Part shown: one piece after another, positions 1 through 10,216 of the stretch
How the letters are laid out: each line of letters starts with the position of its first letter
How positions within the stretch are numbered: position 1 is the stretch's first letter
The notes under the pieces: generated by a model
The model's input: the letters and a program-made list of their open reading frames with translations, nothing else
The model's database searches: none
Told to the model about the DNA's origin: nothing
NCBI GenBank assembly: GCA_965248955.1
Contig: OZ252212.1
Location: 558,001-622,000 of the forward strand
Length of the DNA stretch: 64,000 nucleotides
Origin: DAOUJH01 sp965248955
GTDB taxonomy: Bacteria > Chloroflexota > Dehalococcoidia > Lucifugimonadales > QGNO01
Reading direction: 5' to 3'
Made by a program: the position numbers and the translations under genes

Positions 1-264
1 TTAGGCGGCAAGGGACGCATCCTTCACTTTGGGATAGAGCGTCTCCTCAGATAAGGGCGGCGCCTGGACGATTACCTCCCCAGTACTGGGGTCGACCACC
101 GTCTCGTCCCAAGTGCAGCCGTCGGGATAGGCCAACAGCGTTTGCAGGTAGGTGGCCAGAAGTCTTTTGAAGCCGCTGGTCAACGCCTTCGACAACGCCT
201 CCCGCAGGGTGTTGAACACCTTTGTCGTAAGCGCTACGTTGCGAGTAACCCAAAGCGTCCTCAT
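1..264 (-). pseudogene. Fragment of a helicase-like mobile-element protein
   Basis: An 87-residue reading frame with a stop at the window edge. The middle part (LLAYPDGCTWDETVVDPSTG, then PPLSEETLYPK) resembles, from memory, the linker before the C-terminal helicase domain of large SNF2/strawberry-notch-like helicases found on phages and plasmids. In such proteins the helicase core would follow; here the frame ends eight residues later. I therefore read it as an internal fragment left by decay. No Walker motifs are in the fragment itself, so the assignment rests on a short stretch. It sits beside other mobile-element remnants, which fits. It could instead be a small unrelated hypothetical protein. 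Confidence 0.3.
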
Positions 265-443
265 CTCTACTCATTCCTGAAAGGAGCCCACGTCCGGCAT
301 TGGCCGCAGGCTGGCCTACTCCACGAACTCCGCGAATTCCTTACCGATTTGACAGACGGGGGGGGGTGGGTAGGATACCATCACGCTACCTTGCTACCAG
401 CAGAGGCCCTAGTTCCTAGATCGACACCTGAAGGAGGTATCGA

Positions 444-590
444 ATGTCGGAGACTGCAATGTTGATCACAGCCTTTTCGGGGCTTACCGTCGCAGTCGGT
501 GCGCTTCTGATTTCCGTTGGTGTTTTCATCCTGGTAATGAAGCTTGGCTCCGCTCTAGAATCCATGATCGGGAGTAGCGACAAGGACTAG
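444..590 (+). CDS. Small single-pass membrane protein (48 aa)
   Basis: A 48-residue frame starts with ATG 5 bases after a near-perfect Shine-Dalgarno (AAGGAGGT at 431-438), which is the strongest reason to call it real. The product has a short N-terminal tail (MSETAM), a hydrophobic segment of about 26 residues rich in Leu, Val, Ile and Gly (residues 6-35), and a polar C-terminal end (ESMIGSSDKD). It should be a small inner-membrane protein. No family is recognised. It lies between a helicase-like fragment and a transposase remnant, so it may be cargo of an old mobile element. Confidence 0.5.
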   Translation: MSETAMLITAFSGLTVAVGALLISVGVFILVMKLGSALESMIGSSDKD

Positions 591-889
591 CTCCTCGTCG
601 CTGGAGAGCCGAACGTGGTTCCCAAGTTCACGTGAGTCGTCTCTGCTCGTCGTCTTAGGTTCTGCCTGTACGCCTCGGCTCCTTGCCGTGCTCGCCATCG
701 GGGGATGCCGGTCGAAGGGAGTACGGCAGCCCTGTCCCAGAAGGACTGTTCCTGCATCATCGAGACAGGGGGTCCGATGGCTCCACCCTCGCCCTACCGT
801 AAGCGAGTGATTTTTCCTGCGACGCTTCAGTCAGCAGTTTCTTTCGCAACCGTAACGACACTCTGGCTAGTAGCGCACGGTTCAGTAGG
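591..889. other. No gene recognised
   Basis: About 300 bases between the small membrane protein gene and the transposase remnant. Frames on both strands are short, lack Shine-Dalgarno sequences and show no recognisable protein. It may hold the more decayed 5' part of the transposase. Confidence 0.4.
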
Positions 890-1111
890 GTGGCCACTGG
901 CACAGCTACCATTGAACCGGCCAATGGGATGCTCTGGGACTTCCTGCCAAGATACAACCGGCGGTTTGGCGTCGCGCCGGCTCAGCCTGGCTCGGCGTAT
1001 CGCCAACCGACGCCGGGCGTCTCCCTTGATTCCCTCCTGTGCTTCAAGTACCTGATGGCGCTGCTTGCCGTCGGGTCTAGAACGGTCCGCTGGCCGATTG
1101 CGAGCATCGCT
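890..1111 (+). pseudogene. ISNCY-type transposase remnant (C-terminal part)
   Basis: The plus-strand frame contains ATIEPANGMLWDFLPRYNRRF followed by GVAPAQPGSAYR and a LLCFKY segment. This order matches the region after the DDE core in ISNCY-type transposases, where an EAN..L..FLPRFN.RF..P..P..AYR..P....L...LCFK(Y/R) pattern is usual (recalled family pattern, not searched). The DDE catalytic core is absent upstream and the expected continuation degenerates after about residue 60. It is a decayed tail, not a working gene. Confidence 0.45.
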
Positions 1112-1210
1112 ACCCTCATTCTCCGCCCCGGTACCGCTTGCGCCCGCGCCATGATCCGCGAATGAAAGCAGCGACCCTGGAGCCTGTGCTCTTTTGTACT
1201 GAGTGCTCGG

Positions 1211-2944
1211 TTAGGGCGTGAGAACGTCCCCAGGAAAGTTTTCGCGGAGATTCCCCCACCACCCACGGTCCACTCCGAAATGGACCATGTATCCCCCGTC
1301 CTCATGCTCCCCGATCCGTCCGGCCACTTGGACGCGTTGGCCTAGGGTCACCCGCTCGAGGACCTCCGCCGGTCCACGTACCCTCACCCGTTGCACGTAC
1401 TCTCCCCGGTCCATCTCTACCACCAGCTCGCCGACTTCTACCCACACCACCTCTCCGGCAACGATCACGCACTCATCCAGGAACAGATCAAGGATCGCAA
1501 GAAGCTGCCCGTGTGGCGGGATCCTCGGAGAGTCCGCCGGACACGGGTCGACAGCCGGTGAGACCAGGTTAGGGCCGAAAATCACCGCCAGAACCAGCAC
1601 CGCAATGCCGAGCAAGCCGATGAACCACATGAAGCAGCCGCCGCACCCTTGTCCGCCCTTCGGCTCCTCTACCTGCCCTGGAGACCGGTAATCCCGATAG
1701 TCCAGCGGCGAACTCGCGGAACCTGGTGTAATCTCACGTCGCGCCTCCGTCTCAGGCGTGACGTCCTCAGTTCGTGATCTCTCATACACCGCTCCGCCAC
1801 CGCCCTCGCTGTCCGCCGTCCGCTCATCCTGTTCGGTTTGCAACGTCTCTAGTAGGAATCGTTCCTGCTCTGCCTCGGCGCTTGGCCCTGCAGACGCCTC
1901 TGCCGCTCCCTCAGACCGTCCGGCCAAGCCCCACTCCGGTGCGGACATAAAGCCGTGATAGGCCACGTTCAGGTCGGGACCCTGCAAGGAGGTTGCCCCA
2001 CCGGAGCCAAACCATGACGGAGCCGAGACAGCCTCGTCCAGCCACGGCTGGGCCGCGTCCAGAGCGATGGCATAGGCCAACATTGAATCGGGTTGGTCCC
2101 TGCCGGCCAACGGGTCAGGTCCGGACAGGGATTCTTTCAGACCATGCCACTGTCTTATCTCATATGCCCCCATCTCCGTTGGCGACAGCATTCCCGCGTG
2201 CATCGGCGTCGCAATTAACCAATATATACCGATGAACGCGCCTAAGAGCGAGCTGGCCCACCATTGGGACAGCCATAGAGCCAGCCAAAGCCAGCCGGCA
2301 ACGCCCATCAAAACCCCGGCCAGTAATGCATATCCGGCTCCCTCACCGAAATGTTCCCTCCTTACCCGCATCGGGTTGTCATTAAAAAAGCCTCGGTGCT
2401 GCAGGTGCTCCCCCAACTGGTCGCCGATGACATCCTTATGCCCCTTCATCAGGTCACGCAGTTCATGAACCGTTGTGGGGCGCGATGGCAGGCTGTCGCA
2501 TATCAACCGCTCCCAGTCGAACTGCGCGGGGCCCTGCTGCGACAGCCGGTATCCGTAGCCGCTCCTCGTTCCGACGCCGTCGAATTGCAACGTGCCACGT
2601 TGGCACATCTCGATTATCGCGGCAAGCAGCGTTCGGTCGCCGACCTCCCGGTCTTCCAGCACCGATACTGCTGCTGCCGACAGTTGGCTGGGCTGCCGGG
2701 TTACCGGCTCCAATGAGTTCGGATACTTGATACTCTTCGGAGGCCGGTACTTGAACCACAGCAACAGTACGAGAAACAGCGCTACGCCGACGCCAATTGT
2801 CCGGAAGCTCCAGGCCATCAGCTGCTTCCAACTCATATCCCCGATATTGGGGAAGCCACTCTCCGAGATAGCCCCGCCAGGATCCAGCACGAACAACAGT
2901 CCAATGACAACAAGAGCTGCCATCGTTGACATCAAACTCGCCAT
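1211..2944 (-). CDS. DUF2207-like membrane protein with C-terminal OB-like domain
   Basis: A 577-residue membrane protein. It has an N-terminal signal-like hydrophobic helix (residues 5-22), a second helix at about 46-64, and then a cytoplasmic segment with the LSAAAVSVLEDREVGDRTLLAAI and 'CQRGTL' pattern typical of the C-terminal half of DUF2207/YciQ-type proteins. Two more helices lie at about 205-245. A long Glu/Ser/Gly-rich stretch (about 340-420) leads to another helix with a CGGC motif (about 432-460) and a beta-rich tail (about 480-577) with an OB-fold-like pattern (VAGEVVWVEV...GQRVQVAGRI). The large extracellular N-terminal domain of classical DUF2207 proteins is missing. Function is unknown. 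The neighbour upstream is a lipoprotein on the same strand. Confidence 0.6.
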   Translation of the reverse strand: MASLMSTMAALVVIGLLFVLDPGGAISESGFPNIGDMSWKQLMAWSFRTIGVGVALFLVLLLWFKYRPPKSIKYPNSLEPVTRQPSQLSAAAVSVLEDREVGDRTLLAAIIEMCQRGTLQFDGVGTRSGYGYRLSQQGPAQFDWERLICDSLPSRPTTVHELRDLMKGHKDVIGDQLGEHLQHRGFFNDNPMRVRREHFGEGAGYALLAGVLMGVAGWLWLALWLSQWWASSLLGAFIGIYWLIATPMHAGMLSPTEMGAYEIRQWHGLKESLSGPDPLAGRDQPDSMLAYAIALDAAQPWLDEAVSAPSWFGSGGATSLQGPDLNVAYHGFMSAPEWGLAGRSEGAAEASAGPSAEAEQERFLLETLQTEQDERTADSEGGGGAVYERSRTEDVTPETEARREITPGSASSPLDYRDYRSPGQVEEPKGGQGCGGCFMWFIGLLGIAVLVLAVIFGPNLVSPAVDPCPADSPRIPPHGQLLAILDLFLDECVIVAGEVVWVEVGELVVEMDRGEYVQRVRVRGPAEVLERVTLGQRVQVAGRIGEHEDGGYMVHFGVDRGWWGNLRENFPGDVLTP

Positions 2945-3420
2945 AGGTCCGCCTCCTTCCTACCTTTCGCAGGTCTTCTTGGACCTCTCCCGGCTTCTAC
3001 CCACTGCGCTCGATGGTGCAGAGAATCTCGCTGCTCCACACGGCCAACTAGAACCCTACTGCTGTCTCCAACGGGCCCGGCCAGAACAGTTACATTATAT
3101 CGATAGATGTTGTCAAAGTATGATTCAGATGCTACTGCTTCAGATGCTACAATATGGCAGATAATCGTGTAATTTGCTTAACGATGGAAAGGGAACCCAC
3201 CGACACCGTCACTTTCTCCCCGGTCTACGAGGAACCCTTGCCCGAACCCCCGAAAACTAGTCCAGTGATAAACTCGCACACTGGATATGTAGAAGGGTGG
3301 ACGGATGCCGAGGAGATGACCAGGACCAGCTCTCATGCGTGCCCCCTGCCAGTGGGGTGAAACCGCATTGAAGACAAGGCGACTCCCTGACGGCCAGGCC
3401 GTGGAAGGCCTGACTGGATG
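2945..3420. other. Intergenic region with a short direct repeat
   Basis: No gene recognised in 476 bases. The 12-mer TTCAGATGCTAC occurs twice, at 3124 and 3139 (15-base period). A TATAAT lies on the minus strand just upstream of the DUF2207-like gene but without a good -35 box at normal spacing, so I do not call a promoter. Confidence 0.4.
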
Positions 3421-3906
3421 CTACCCTCTGTCTCCCATGACTTCCAGCACCGCTGTCGGTCCCCCGCCTTCCTTATTGTCGTCAGAACCTGGATACCCCT
3501 CCAGGCTTGTCAGCCGGATTGAGATGTCTTCCGAACCGGGCTGGGAGCTGGCTACTCTGACCCACGGGCTTGCGATAGCGGAGTCCGGCTCAAGGGACGG
3601 ACGAACGACAGCGCTCGTGTCAGCCTCAGTCACCGTCAGTTCGATCACCGCCTCCCCAGCCCATATACATACGACATTCGCCGGACATAGGGAATCTTCC
3701 ACCACCCGGTCAAAGGAGATTCCAATACCCTGGTCGGGCAGTTCGACGGACTCTCCAAGGCCAACCTCGACGCGGTGAACAGTCGGCGTCGGCTGCACCA
3801 GCGGCGAACTGCCTGGAGCCGGTGGTGTATCTGACGCCGGCTCGCAGGCTGTGGCAATCAACCCGATGATGGTCACTACGGTGATGGTGGCAATTAACGT
3901 CTTCAT
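3421..3906 (-). CDS. Lipoprotein of unknown function
   Basis: A 161-residue product with a lipoprotein signal peptide: positively charged start (MK), hydrophobic stretch, and a lipobox-like IATAC with Cys21 as the likely lipidated residue. A Pro/Ser/Thr-rich linker follows to about residue 45. The rest is a beta-rich domain with DSLCPANVVCIWAGEAVIEL, a pattern seen in many uncharacterised secreted lipoproteins that share a C-P-x(4)-C-x-W-x-G-E core. The two cysteines could form a disulfide outside the cell. No enzymatic motif is visible. It is transcribed alone or with the downstream DUF2207-like gene 476 bases away. Confidence 0.6.
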   Translation of the reverse strand: MKTLIATITVVTIIGLIATACEPASDTPPAPGSSPLVQPTPTVHRVEVGLGESVELPDQGIGISFDRVVEDSLCPANVVCIWAGEAVIELTVTEADTSAVVRPSLEPDSAIASPWVRVASSQPGSEDISIRLTSLEGYPGSDDNKEGGGPTAVLEVMGDRG

Positions 3907-4201
3907 GTGACTTTAGCCTCTCAGGGGTTCAAACGGCTCTCATTCCATATCTATAAAGATGTTCGGAGACGCGGATCTGTTCCCCGATGGACGCTTCATG
4001 GCGCCGCATGGACATCCTAGACTGTCGCCACTTCCGGACAGTACGAGCCTGAACCTGAGTGTGAAGGTTCTTGATTTTGTACACATTGGTGGGCTGTAAG
4101 CGCACCGTACTTCGAACCTTTATCCAGTTTGGTGGGTCGGAGTGTACTGTACTGCGAACTTTTCGCTGGAAGGTCTCACTGTAGACCTCGTAACCTTCAT
4201 T
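3907..4201. other. Intergenic region with imperfect repeats resembling the tRNA-Ala flank
   Basis: No gene recognised. The stretch at 4063-4100 (GAAGGTTCTTGATTTTGT, then TGGTGG) resembles 6304-6339 (GAAAGTTCTTAATTTTGT, then TGGTGG), which abuts the 3' end of tRNA-Ala. A weaker relative lies at about 4113-4137. They may be old attachment-site copies. Confidence 0.35.
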
Positions 4202-4384
4202 CTACGGCAGGATGAACACGGTGCAACGCCCTCTGCTCTCGAAATCACGCTTTAGCTCGTCACGACTACGAATGGCTCTATCATGATCATAGACCACGAA
4301 CATGATGTGGGCTTCATGCGGGTGCTTCGTGAAGTCGGCAGCCATTCCCTCAGTGACTTTACTCGGAGGCGTCAAGCTGATCAA
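4202..4384 (-). pseudogene. C-terminal fragment, possibly of a PD-(D/E)XK-type protein
   Basis: A 60-residue frame ending in MFVVYDHDRAIRSRDELK and a final FILP strand. The pattern of a core strand, 'YD.DR.I', an amphipathic helix and a last short strand resembles the C-terminus of some uncharacterised restriction-endonuclease-fold proteins of defence islands (from memory, weak). There is no Shine-Dalgarno before the start codon and the frame opens abruptly, so I take it as the remaining 3' end of a longer gene. The neighbourhood of mobile-element debris agrees with decay. Confidence 0.25.
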
Positions 4385-4534
4385 GATGGGAGGCCGTCTG
4401 GTGCGACACTCCCGGCGATTGATCTTTCAGCTGGCTGAGGCGGCGGTTCCTCGAAGGTTGTTCCAGGGAGTGTTGGATCGTGTCGGCCGGTTATCGCCGG
4501 CGCCAAGCTGAGGGAGAGTACAACCACGATCTTG

Positions 4535-4912
4535 TCAAGAGGGAGAGAGCGCTCCAGGGAGTCGGCTTGTCTTCAATGTGACGCGGAGTCGGTCGCGGTG
4601 TTCATGAAGCAGTGGGGAACCGTCCGCCCGCTGATGCCCGGCGAGCTTGGGGATGGGAGTGAGCTTGTGCAGGCCTAGGTCGTCTAGGATGAGCCGGTTG
4701 GGTACGAGGAAGGATCGGAAGGTCTTGTTGACGGAGTGGTCAACCCTGGCCTGGGTCATGGCCTTGAGGAAGTCGTCGGCATGGACGAAGGGGAAGATTT
4801 GTCCTGCTCTGATCGCGGCGTACACGAGTGCCTGAGCGAGGAAGCTCTTGCCAACTCCGACCGGTCCGAAGCCGGTAATTCGACGAAGTTCATCTTCCGA
4901 AGTAGGATCCGA
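4535..4912 (-). pseudogene. istB: IstB-like ATPase remnant (IS21 family helper)
   Basis: The minus-strand frame contains a Walker A (GPVGVGKSFLAQAL, about 4835-4876 on the plus coordinates), then FVHADDFLKAMTQARVDHS and the Walker B LILDDLGL. This is the recognisable ATPase core of IstB, the helper of IS21-family transposases. The usual N-terminal region of about 90 residues is missing: an in-frame TAA sits at 4913-4915, directly against the start of the membrane protein gene on the other strand. After LGLHKLT the sequence no longer matches the family. Both ends are therefore lost and no istA is present. Confidence 0.75.
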
Positions 4913-4914
4913 TT

Positions 4915-5997
4915 ATGGCGACTGCACACATGCCGGAACAGACGGCTCCAGCGCCAAGTACCTCGAGAATGGTGGTGCTGCTGACCGCGTCCCTGTTGTT
5001 GTCTGCCTTCGTCGCATTCGCGTTGCCGAGGGTATCAGGGGTCTCCCTGGTCTCGCTCGCCGCGGTAGTCCCGCTTGCGACACTAGTATTGGCAGGGCGT
5101 TACTCGATGCGCCAACAGACCCTGACCGTACTGTCATGGGCCATGGGTGGAGCCGCAGTTACCTTTGTCTCCACTGTTGTCTATTCTGTCGTCGTGCTGA
5201 CGCTGATTCAGGGCATGACCCCCATCGCCGAGGCCCCACTATGGGGGTCAACAAGTTGGTCCATAAGCCCTGACCTGCCGATAGCGTTGGCCATCGGAGC
5301 CGTCGCAGGTCTGAGGTGGCCTGACAGGCTGCTTATGCCCAGATATCGGTTCGAGACATCCTCCTGGCCGCTCCGAGTCCTCATAAACGTCGTGGCAATT
5401 GTTCTAGTCGAGTTTCTGGTCGGTCTGGTAGTCGTATTCCCCATCGTGTGGAGCATCAACTATTGGTCATATTGGGACCAGCCCCCGTTCAGCACGTTAA
5501 CCGCAGCCGAGATCCCTGTCTTTAATATCCTCAAGCTGGCCGTTGTCGCGATAGTGCTAGTCATTGCAGCCAAGTCGCGTGGGATCGCGGTAGAGACGCA
5601 ACGCGTCCTTCTCTGGGGAGTAATAGGGATGGTCATTTGGTTTGTAGCGGCAGTCATCCTTCAGGCAGTACTGTCTTGGGCGGCAATGAGCCTGACCCGA
5701 GATATAAGTGAGTATTATGCGTTCGGCCTCATACCAGTGACGCAAGGCTTGGTGGAAGGCCGCCCACAGAGCGTGGTCGTACTCTCGTGGATGGGTCTTA
5801 CCATCGGGGTCTGGGCGGGGCTGGGATGGCCGAGGAGACTGATGGTGCCGCGCTGGTTGTCCGGAGACACGTGGACATCTGGCGACGCCAAGAACCTGGC
5901 GGCTCTGGCGATCTACTCGGTCTGCGCCATGGTCGTCTTCTGGGTCGTGTCGTCTGTAGTGATGGTCCTCGCGGCAGTCGTCCTGCACTGGTGGTAG
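4915..5997 (+). CDS. Internally duplicated multipass membrane protein
   Basis: A 360-residue, strongly hydrophobic protein with about 8-9 predicted membrane segments. It appears to be an internal duplication: 'AGLRWPDRLLMPRY' (about 131-144) in the first half matches 'AGLGWPRRLMVPRW' (about 301-314) in the second, each preceded by several helices with an Arg/Gln-containing loop (SMRQQTLTVLSW; VETQRVLLW) and followed by one or two helices. No transporter or enzyme family is recognised. The start has no strong Shine-Dalgarno, and the ATG at residue 6 is an alternative. The gene starts exactly where the IstB remnant is cut. Confidence 0.6.
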   Translation: MATAHMPEQTAPAPSTSRMVVLLTASLLLSAFVAFALPRVSGVSLVSLAAVVPLATLVLAGRYSMRQQTLTVLSWAMGGAAVTFVSTVVYSVVVLTLIQGMTPIAEAPLWGSTSWSISPDLPIALAIGAVAGLRWPDRLLMPRYRFETSSWPLRVLINVVAIVLVEFLVGLVVVFPIVWSINYWSYWDQPPFSTLTAAEIPVFNILKLAVVAIVLVIAAKSRGIAVETQRVLLWGVIGMVIWFVAAVILQAVLSWAAMSLTRDISEYYAFGLIPVTQGLVEGRPQSVVVLSWMGLTIGVWAGLGWPRRLMVPRWLSGDTWTSGDAKNLAALAIYSVCAMVVFWVVSSVVMVLAAVVLHWW

Positions 5998-6325
5998 TGA
6001 TGGGTCTTGGGCGCCACGTGCTAAGGCCGGTCGAAGGGCCCCACCCCAGGATCTTCGCTGCGCTCTGGGCGACACGGCCGCATCTCCCTCGGTCCGGCTT
6101 CGTCTGCTATGAAAGGCTGGCGTAGTGAGCGGCTGGCCAGACACAGCTAGAGGAGTGCTCCTTCGCGCTAAGCTCACTGCTCGAAGACTGAGTCGGACGG
6201 TCTTCTAGAGCATTCCAGAGCTGCCTAGTAAGAAAACCGCCTTAGATTATAAGAGGTTGCGGTAATTGAGGTTAATGGAGTTTTCTAACGAAAACTTCAG
6301 TACGAAAGTTCTTAATTTTGTGTAG
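5998..6325. other. Intergenic region ahead of the tRNA-Ala 3' end
   Basis: No gene recognised. The second half (about 6220-6320) is AT-rich. The last part (6304-6339) carries the repeat related to 4063-4100. Confidence 0.4.
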
Positions 6326-6401
6326 TGGTGGAGCTGAAGGGAGTCGAACCCTTGACCTCCTCAATGCCATTGAGGCGCTCTCCCAACTGAGCTACAGCCC
6401 C
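6326..6401 (-). tRNA. tRNA-Ala (anticodon GGC)
   Basis: A complete 76-base cloverleaf with encoded CCA. The acceptor stem GGGGCTG/CAGCTCC contains the G3:U70 wobble pair, the main identity element of alanine tRNAs. The D stem is GCTC/GAGC, the anticodon stem CCTCA/TGAGG closes a 7-base loop with U33 and GGC, and the T arm AAGGG-TTCGACT-CCCTT is intact. GGC reads GCC and GCU alanine codons. Confidence 0.97.
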
Positions 6402-6413
6402 ACGCCAGTCTCA

Positions 6414-6442
6414 ACTATAGCAAAGCCGTATTGCTGGCGCAA
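6414..6442 (-). promoter_or_regulatory. Probable promoter of tRNA-Ala
   Basis: On the minus strand, TTGCGC (-35) and TATAGT (-10, 5 of 6 consensus) are separated by 17 bases, ending 12 bases before the tRNA 5' end. The spacing and position fit a tRNA promoter. The -35 box is only a half match. Confidence 0.5.
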
Positions 6443-6472
6443 TTGCCACCTATACATTATAATTGCCGTACC

Positions 6473-6538
6473 ATGCGTCTTCAGACTAACCTCTCTCGAT
6501 TGCTTGGCCCGGCACTGCTGAGGAGGAATGACCTGTAG
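6473..6538 (+). CDS. Leucine-rich leader peptide upstream of leuS (21 aa)
   Basis: A short frame of ATG, 20 further sense codons and TAG. Seven of the 21 residues are leucine (positions 3, 7, 10, 11, 15, 16 and 21), using CTT, CTC, TTG and CTG codons, with two adjacent pairs. It lies 113 bases before leuS and 29 bases before a terminator hairpin. There is no Shine-Dalgarno. A TATAAT at 6458-6463 would place a transcript start at or just before the ATG, so it may be leaderless. The arrangement is that of a ribosome-mediated attenuator in which stalling at Leu codons reports shortage of charged tRNA-Leu. Inferred from layout only. Confidence 0.5.
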   Translation: MRLQTNLSRLLGPALLRRNDL

Positions 6539-6567
6539 GGGGCGCAGCAACATATTCCAAGACACGG

Positions 6568-6591
6568 ACGCCCCGCCAAGGGGTGTTTTTC
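6568..6591 (+). terminator. Intrinsic terminator, probable leuS attenuator
   Basis: ACGCCCC (6568-6574) pairs with GGGGTGT (6580-6586) around a 5-base loop and is followed by a run of T. The 5' arm CGCCCC (6569-6574) can instead pair perfectly with GGGGCG at 6539-6544, just after the leader-peptide stop, which gives a mutually exclusive antiterminator. Confidence 0.6.
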
Positions 6592-6602
6592 TTATTGGGC
6601 AA

Positions 6603-6631
6603 TTGACAGTACCAATAGCCCTGACTAGCAT
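6603..6631 (+). promoter_or_regulatory. Probable internal promoter of leuS
   Basis: TTGACA (perfect -35), a 17-base spacer and TAGCAT (-10, 4 of 6). A start near 6638 would give a very short leader with AAGGAG at 6640-6645 before the ATG at 6652. If active, it would supply transcripts that escape the attenuator just upstream. Confidence 0.55.
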
Positions 6632-6651
6632 ACCTGCCCAAGGAGCAGAAG

Positions 6652-9120
<2,469 letters not shown>

Positions 9121-9127
9121 GGTACTC

Positions 9128-9334
9128 TCACATCTCCATCTTCTTCTCGCCGGAGAGGTAGGCGTCCGGCTCTTTGGAGAAAGCGACACGGCAGCCCGGA
9201 CCGCAGAAATAGTAGGTCTCTCCCTGGTGTTCATGGGTGCCGCCGGGAGGATTGCCGGTGTCGACCTTCATGCCGCATACCGGGTCCTCCGCGGCCTCTC
9301 CGCGCTTGAACACGTTTAGCAGTTTGCCAACCAT
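9128..9334 (-). CDS. YHS-domain protein
   Basis: A 68-residue protein, mostly one YHS domain: DPVCGMKVD near residues 17-25, then HQGETYYFCGPGCRVAFSKE and PDAYL. YHS domains bind metal through these cysteines and occur in copper and heavy-metal handling proteins. I start it at the ATG at 9334, preceded by GAGGAGGA with 4 bases of spacing; the upstream GTG at 9352 includes that ribosome site. It is the second gene of a two-gene unit, 17 bases after the NHL-repeat gene. The metal is not predictable from sequence. Confidence 0.8.
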   Translation of the reverse strand: MVGKLLNVFKRGEAAEDPVCGMKVDTGNPPGGTHEHQGETYYFCGPGCRVAFSKEPDAYLSGEKKMEM

Positions 9335-9351
9335 GCCTTCCTCCTCTCGCA

Positions 9352-10176
9352 CTAGAGCCTGGTGTACTTGGCAACCAAAGCGTCATTGCCAGCGGTGTAC
9401 ATGTTGCCGTGGATGTCCACCCACATGCCATGTCCGTTAGCGGGCGTCCGAATGCGGGTGATCATACCGCCGTCGCGGTCTAGCATGGTCATTCCAGGCA
9501 CCTGATCTGTGACGTAGACCGTCCCTTCGCCGTCAACGAAAACGTCCATCGGGTGGAAGAAGCCTGTCCATTCGGAGATATACTCCCCGTCCCTGCCGAA
9601 TATCTGCACCCGGTTGTTCTCGCGGTCGCACACGTAGACGCGGTCTCCATCCACCCAGATCCCGTGCGGCGTCACGAACTGGCCCGGGCCCGTCCCCCAT
9701 GACCCCCACGATCTGACGTGCTCGCCATCCGCGGTGAAGTGATGCACGGAGCAGTTGGCATAGCCGTCAGCCACGTATATGTCGCCGTCTGCCGCCACCG
9801 CTATATCAGCCGGATGGTTGAACGGCGCCTGCAACGCCGGCTTTTCACGGTTGCCGAGCCGCAAGAGCACGTTGCCTTCGCGATCCAGCTTGATGATCTC
9901 GTGCGCATCTCTATCGGAGAGGAAGACCTCGTCGCTGGGAGTGATGAAGATACCGTGGGCATCCACGAACTGTCCGCTCCCCCAGGAATCGACAAGGTTG
10001 CCATCGCCATCAAAGATCAGGACCGGCGGGTCCCTCCGCTGGTAAACGTAGACCCTTCCCAGCGAATCGGCGGCTACGTGGGACGTATTTCCGAACGCCA
10101 TGCCGGATGGGAGCGTTCCAAAAGGATGCGATACCTGGTACACGTGCTTGCCGGTACCTACGATTAATCTAGTCAT
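9352..10176 (-). CDS. NHL-repeat six-bladed beta-propeller protein
   Basis: A 274-residue protein built from repeated NHL blades: HGIFITPSDEVFLSDRDAHEIIKLDREG, HPADIAVAADGDIYVADGYAN, TPHGIWVDGDRVYVCDRENNRVQIF, HPMDVFVDGEGTVYVTDQV and GHGMWVDIHGNMYTA are successive blades. The fold resembles the lyase domain of peptidylglycine alpha-amidating enzymes and many bacterial sugar- or peptide-binding propellers. No signal peptide is visible, so it is probably cytoplasmic. It heads a unit with the YHS protein. Catalytic activity cannot be claimed: many NHL propellers are binding proteins. Confidence 0.75.
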   Translation of the reverse strand: MTRLIVGTGKHVYQVSHPFGTLPSGMAFGNTSHVAADSLGRVYVYQRRDPPVLIFDGDGNLVDSWGSGQFVDAHGIFITPSDEVFLSDRDAHEIIKLDREGNVLLRLGNREKPALQAPFNHPADIAVAADGDIYVADGYANCSVHHFTADGEHVRSWGSWGTGPGQFVTPHGIWVDGDRVYVCDRENNRVQIFGRDGEYISEWTGFFHPMDVFVDGEGTVYVTDQVPGMTMLDRDGGMITRIRTPANGHGMWVDIHGNMYTAGNDALVAKYTRL

Positions 10177-10216
10177 AGCTCCTCCCGATTATGCCGTAGT
10201 TTATCCACTGGCTGTT

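Noticed and set aside
705..1055. 116-residue plus-strand frame at the left edge
   Set aside because: No ribosome site, and the neighbouring frame carries the recognisable transposase-like residues.
3154..3360. 68-residue frame in the 2945-3420 gap
   Set aside because: No Shine-Dalgarno, no domain, composition like non-coding DNA.
6420..6651. T-box riboswitch before leuS
   Set aside because: No T-box consensus (AGGGTGG...CCGCG) and no specifier loop were found; the short-peptide attenuator layout explains the terminator better.
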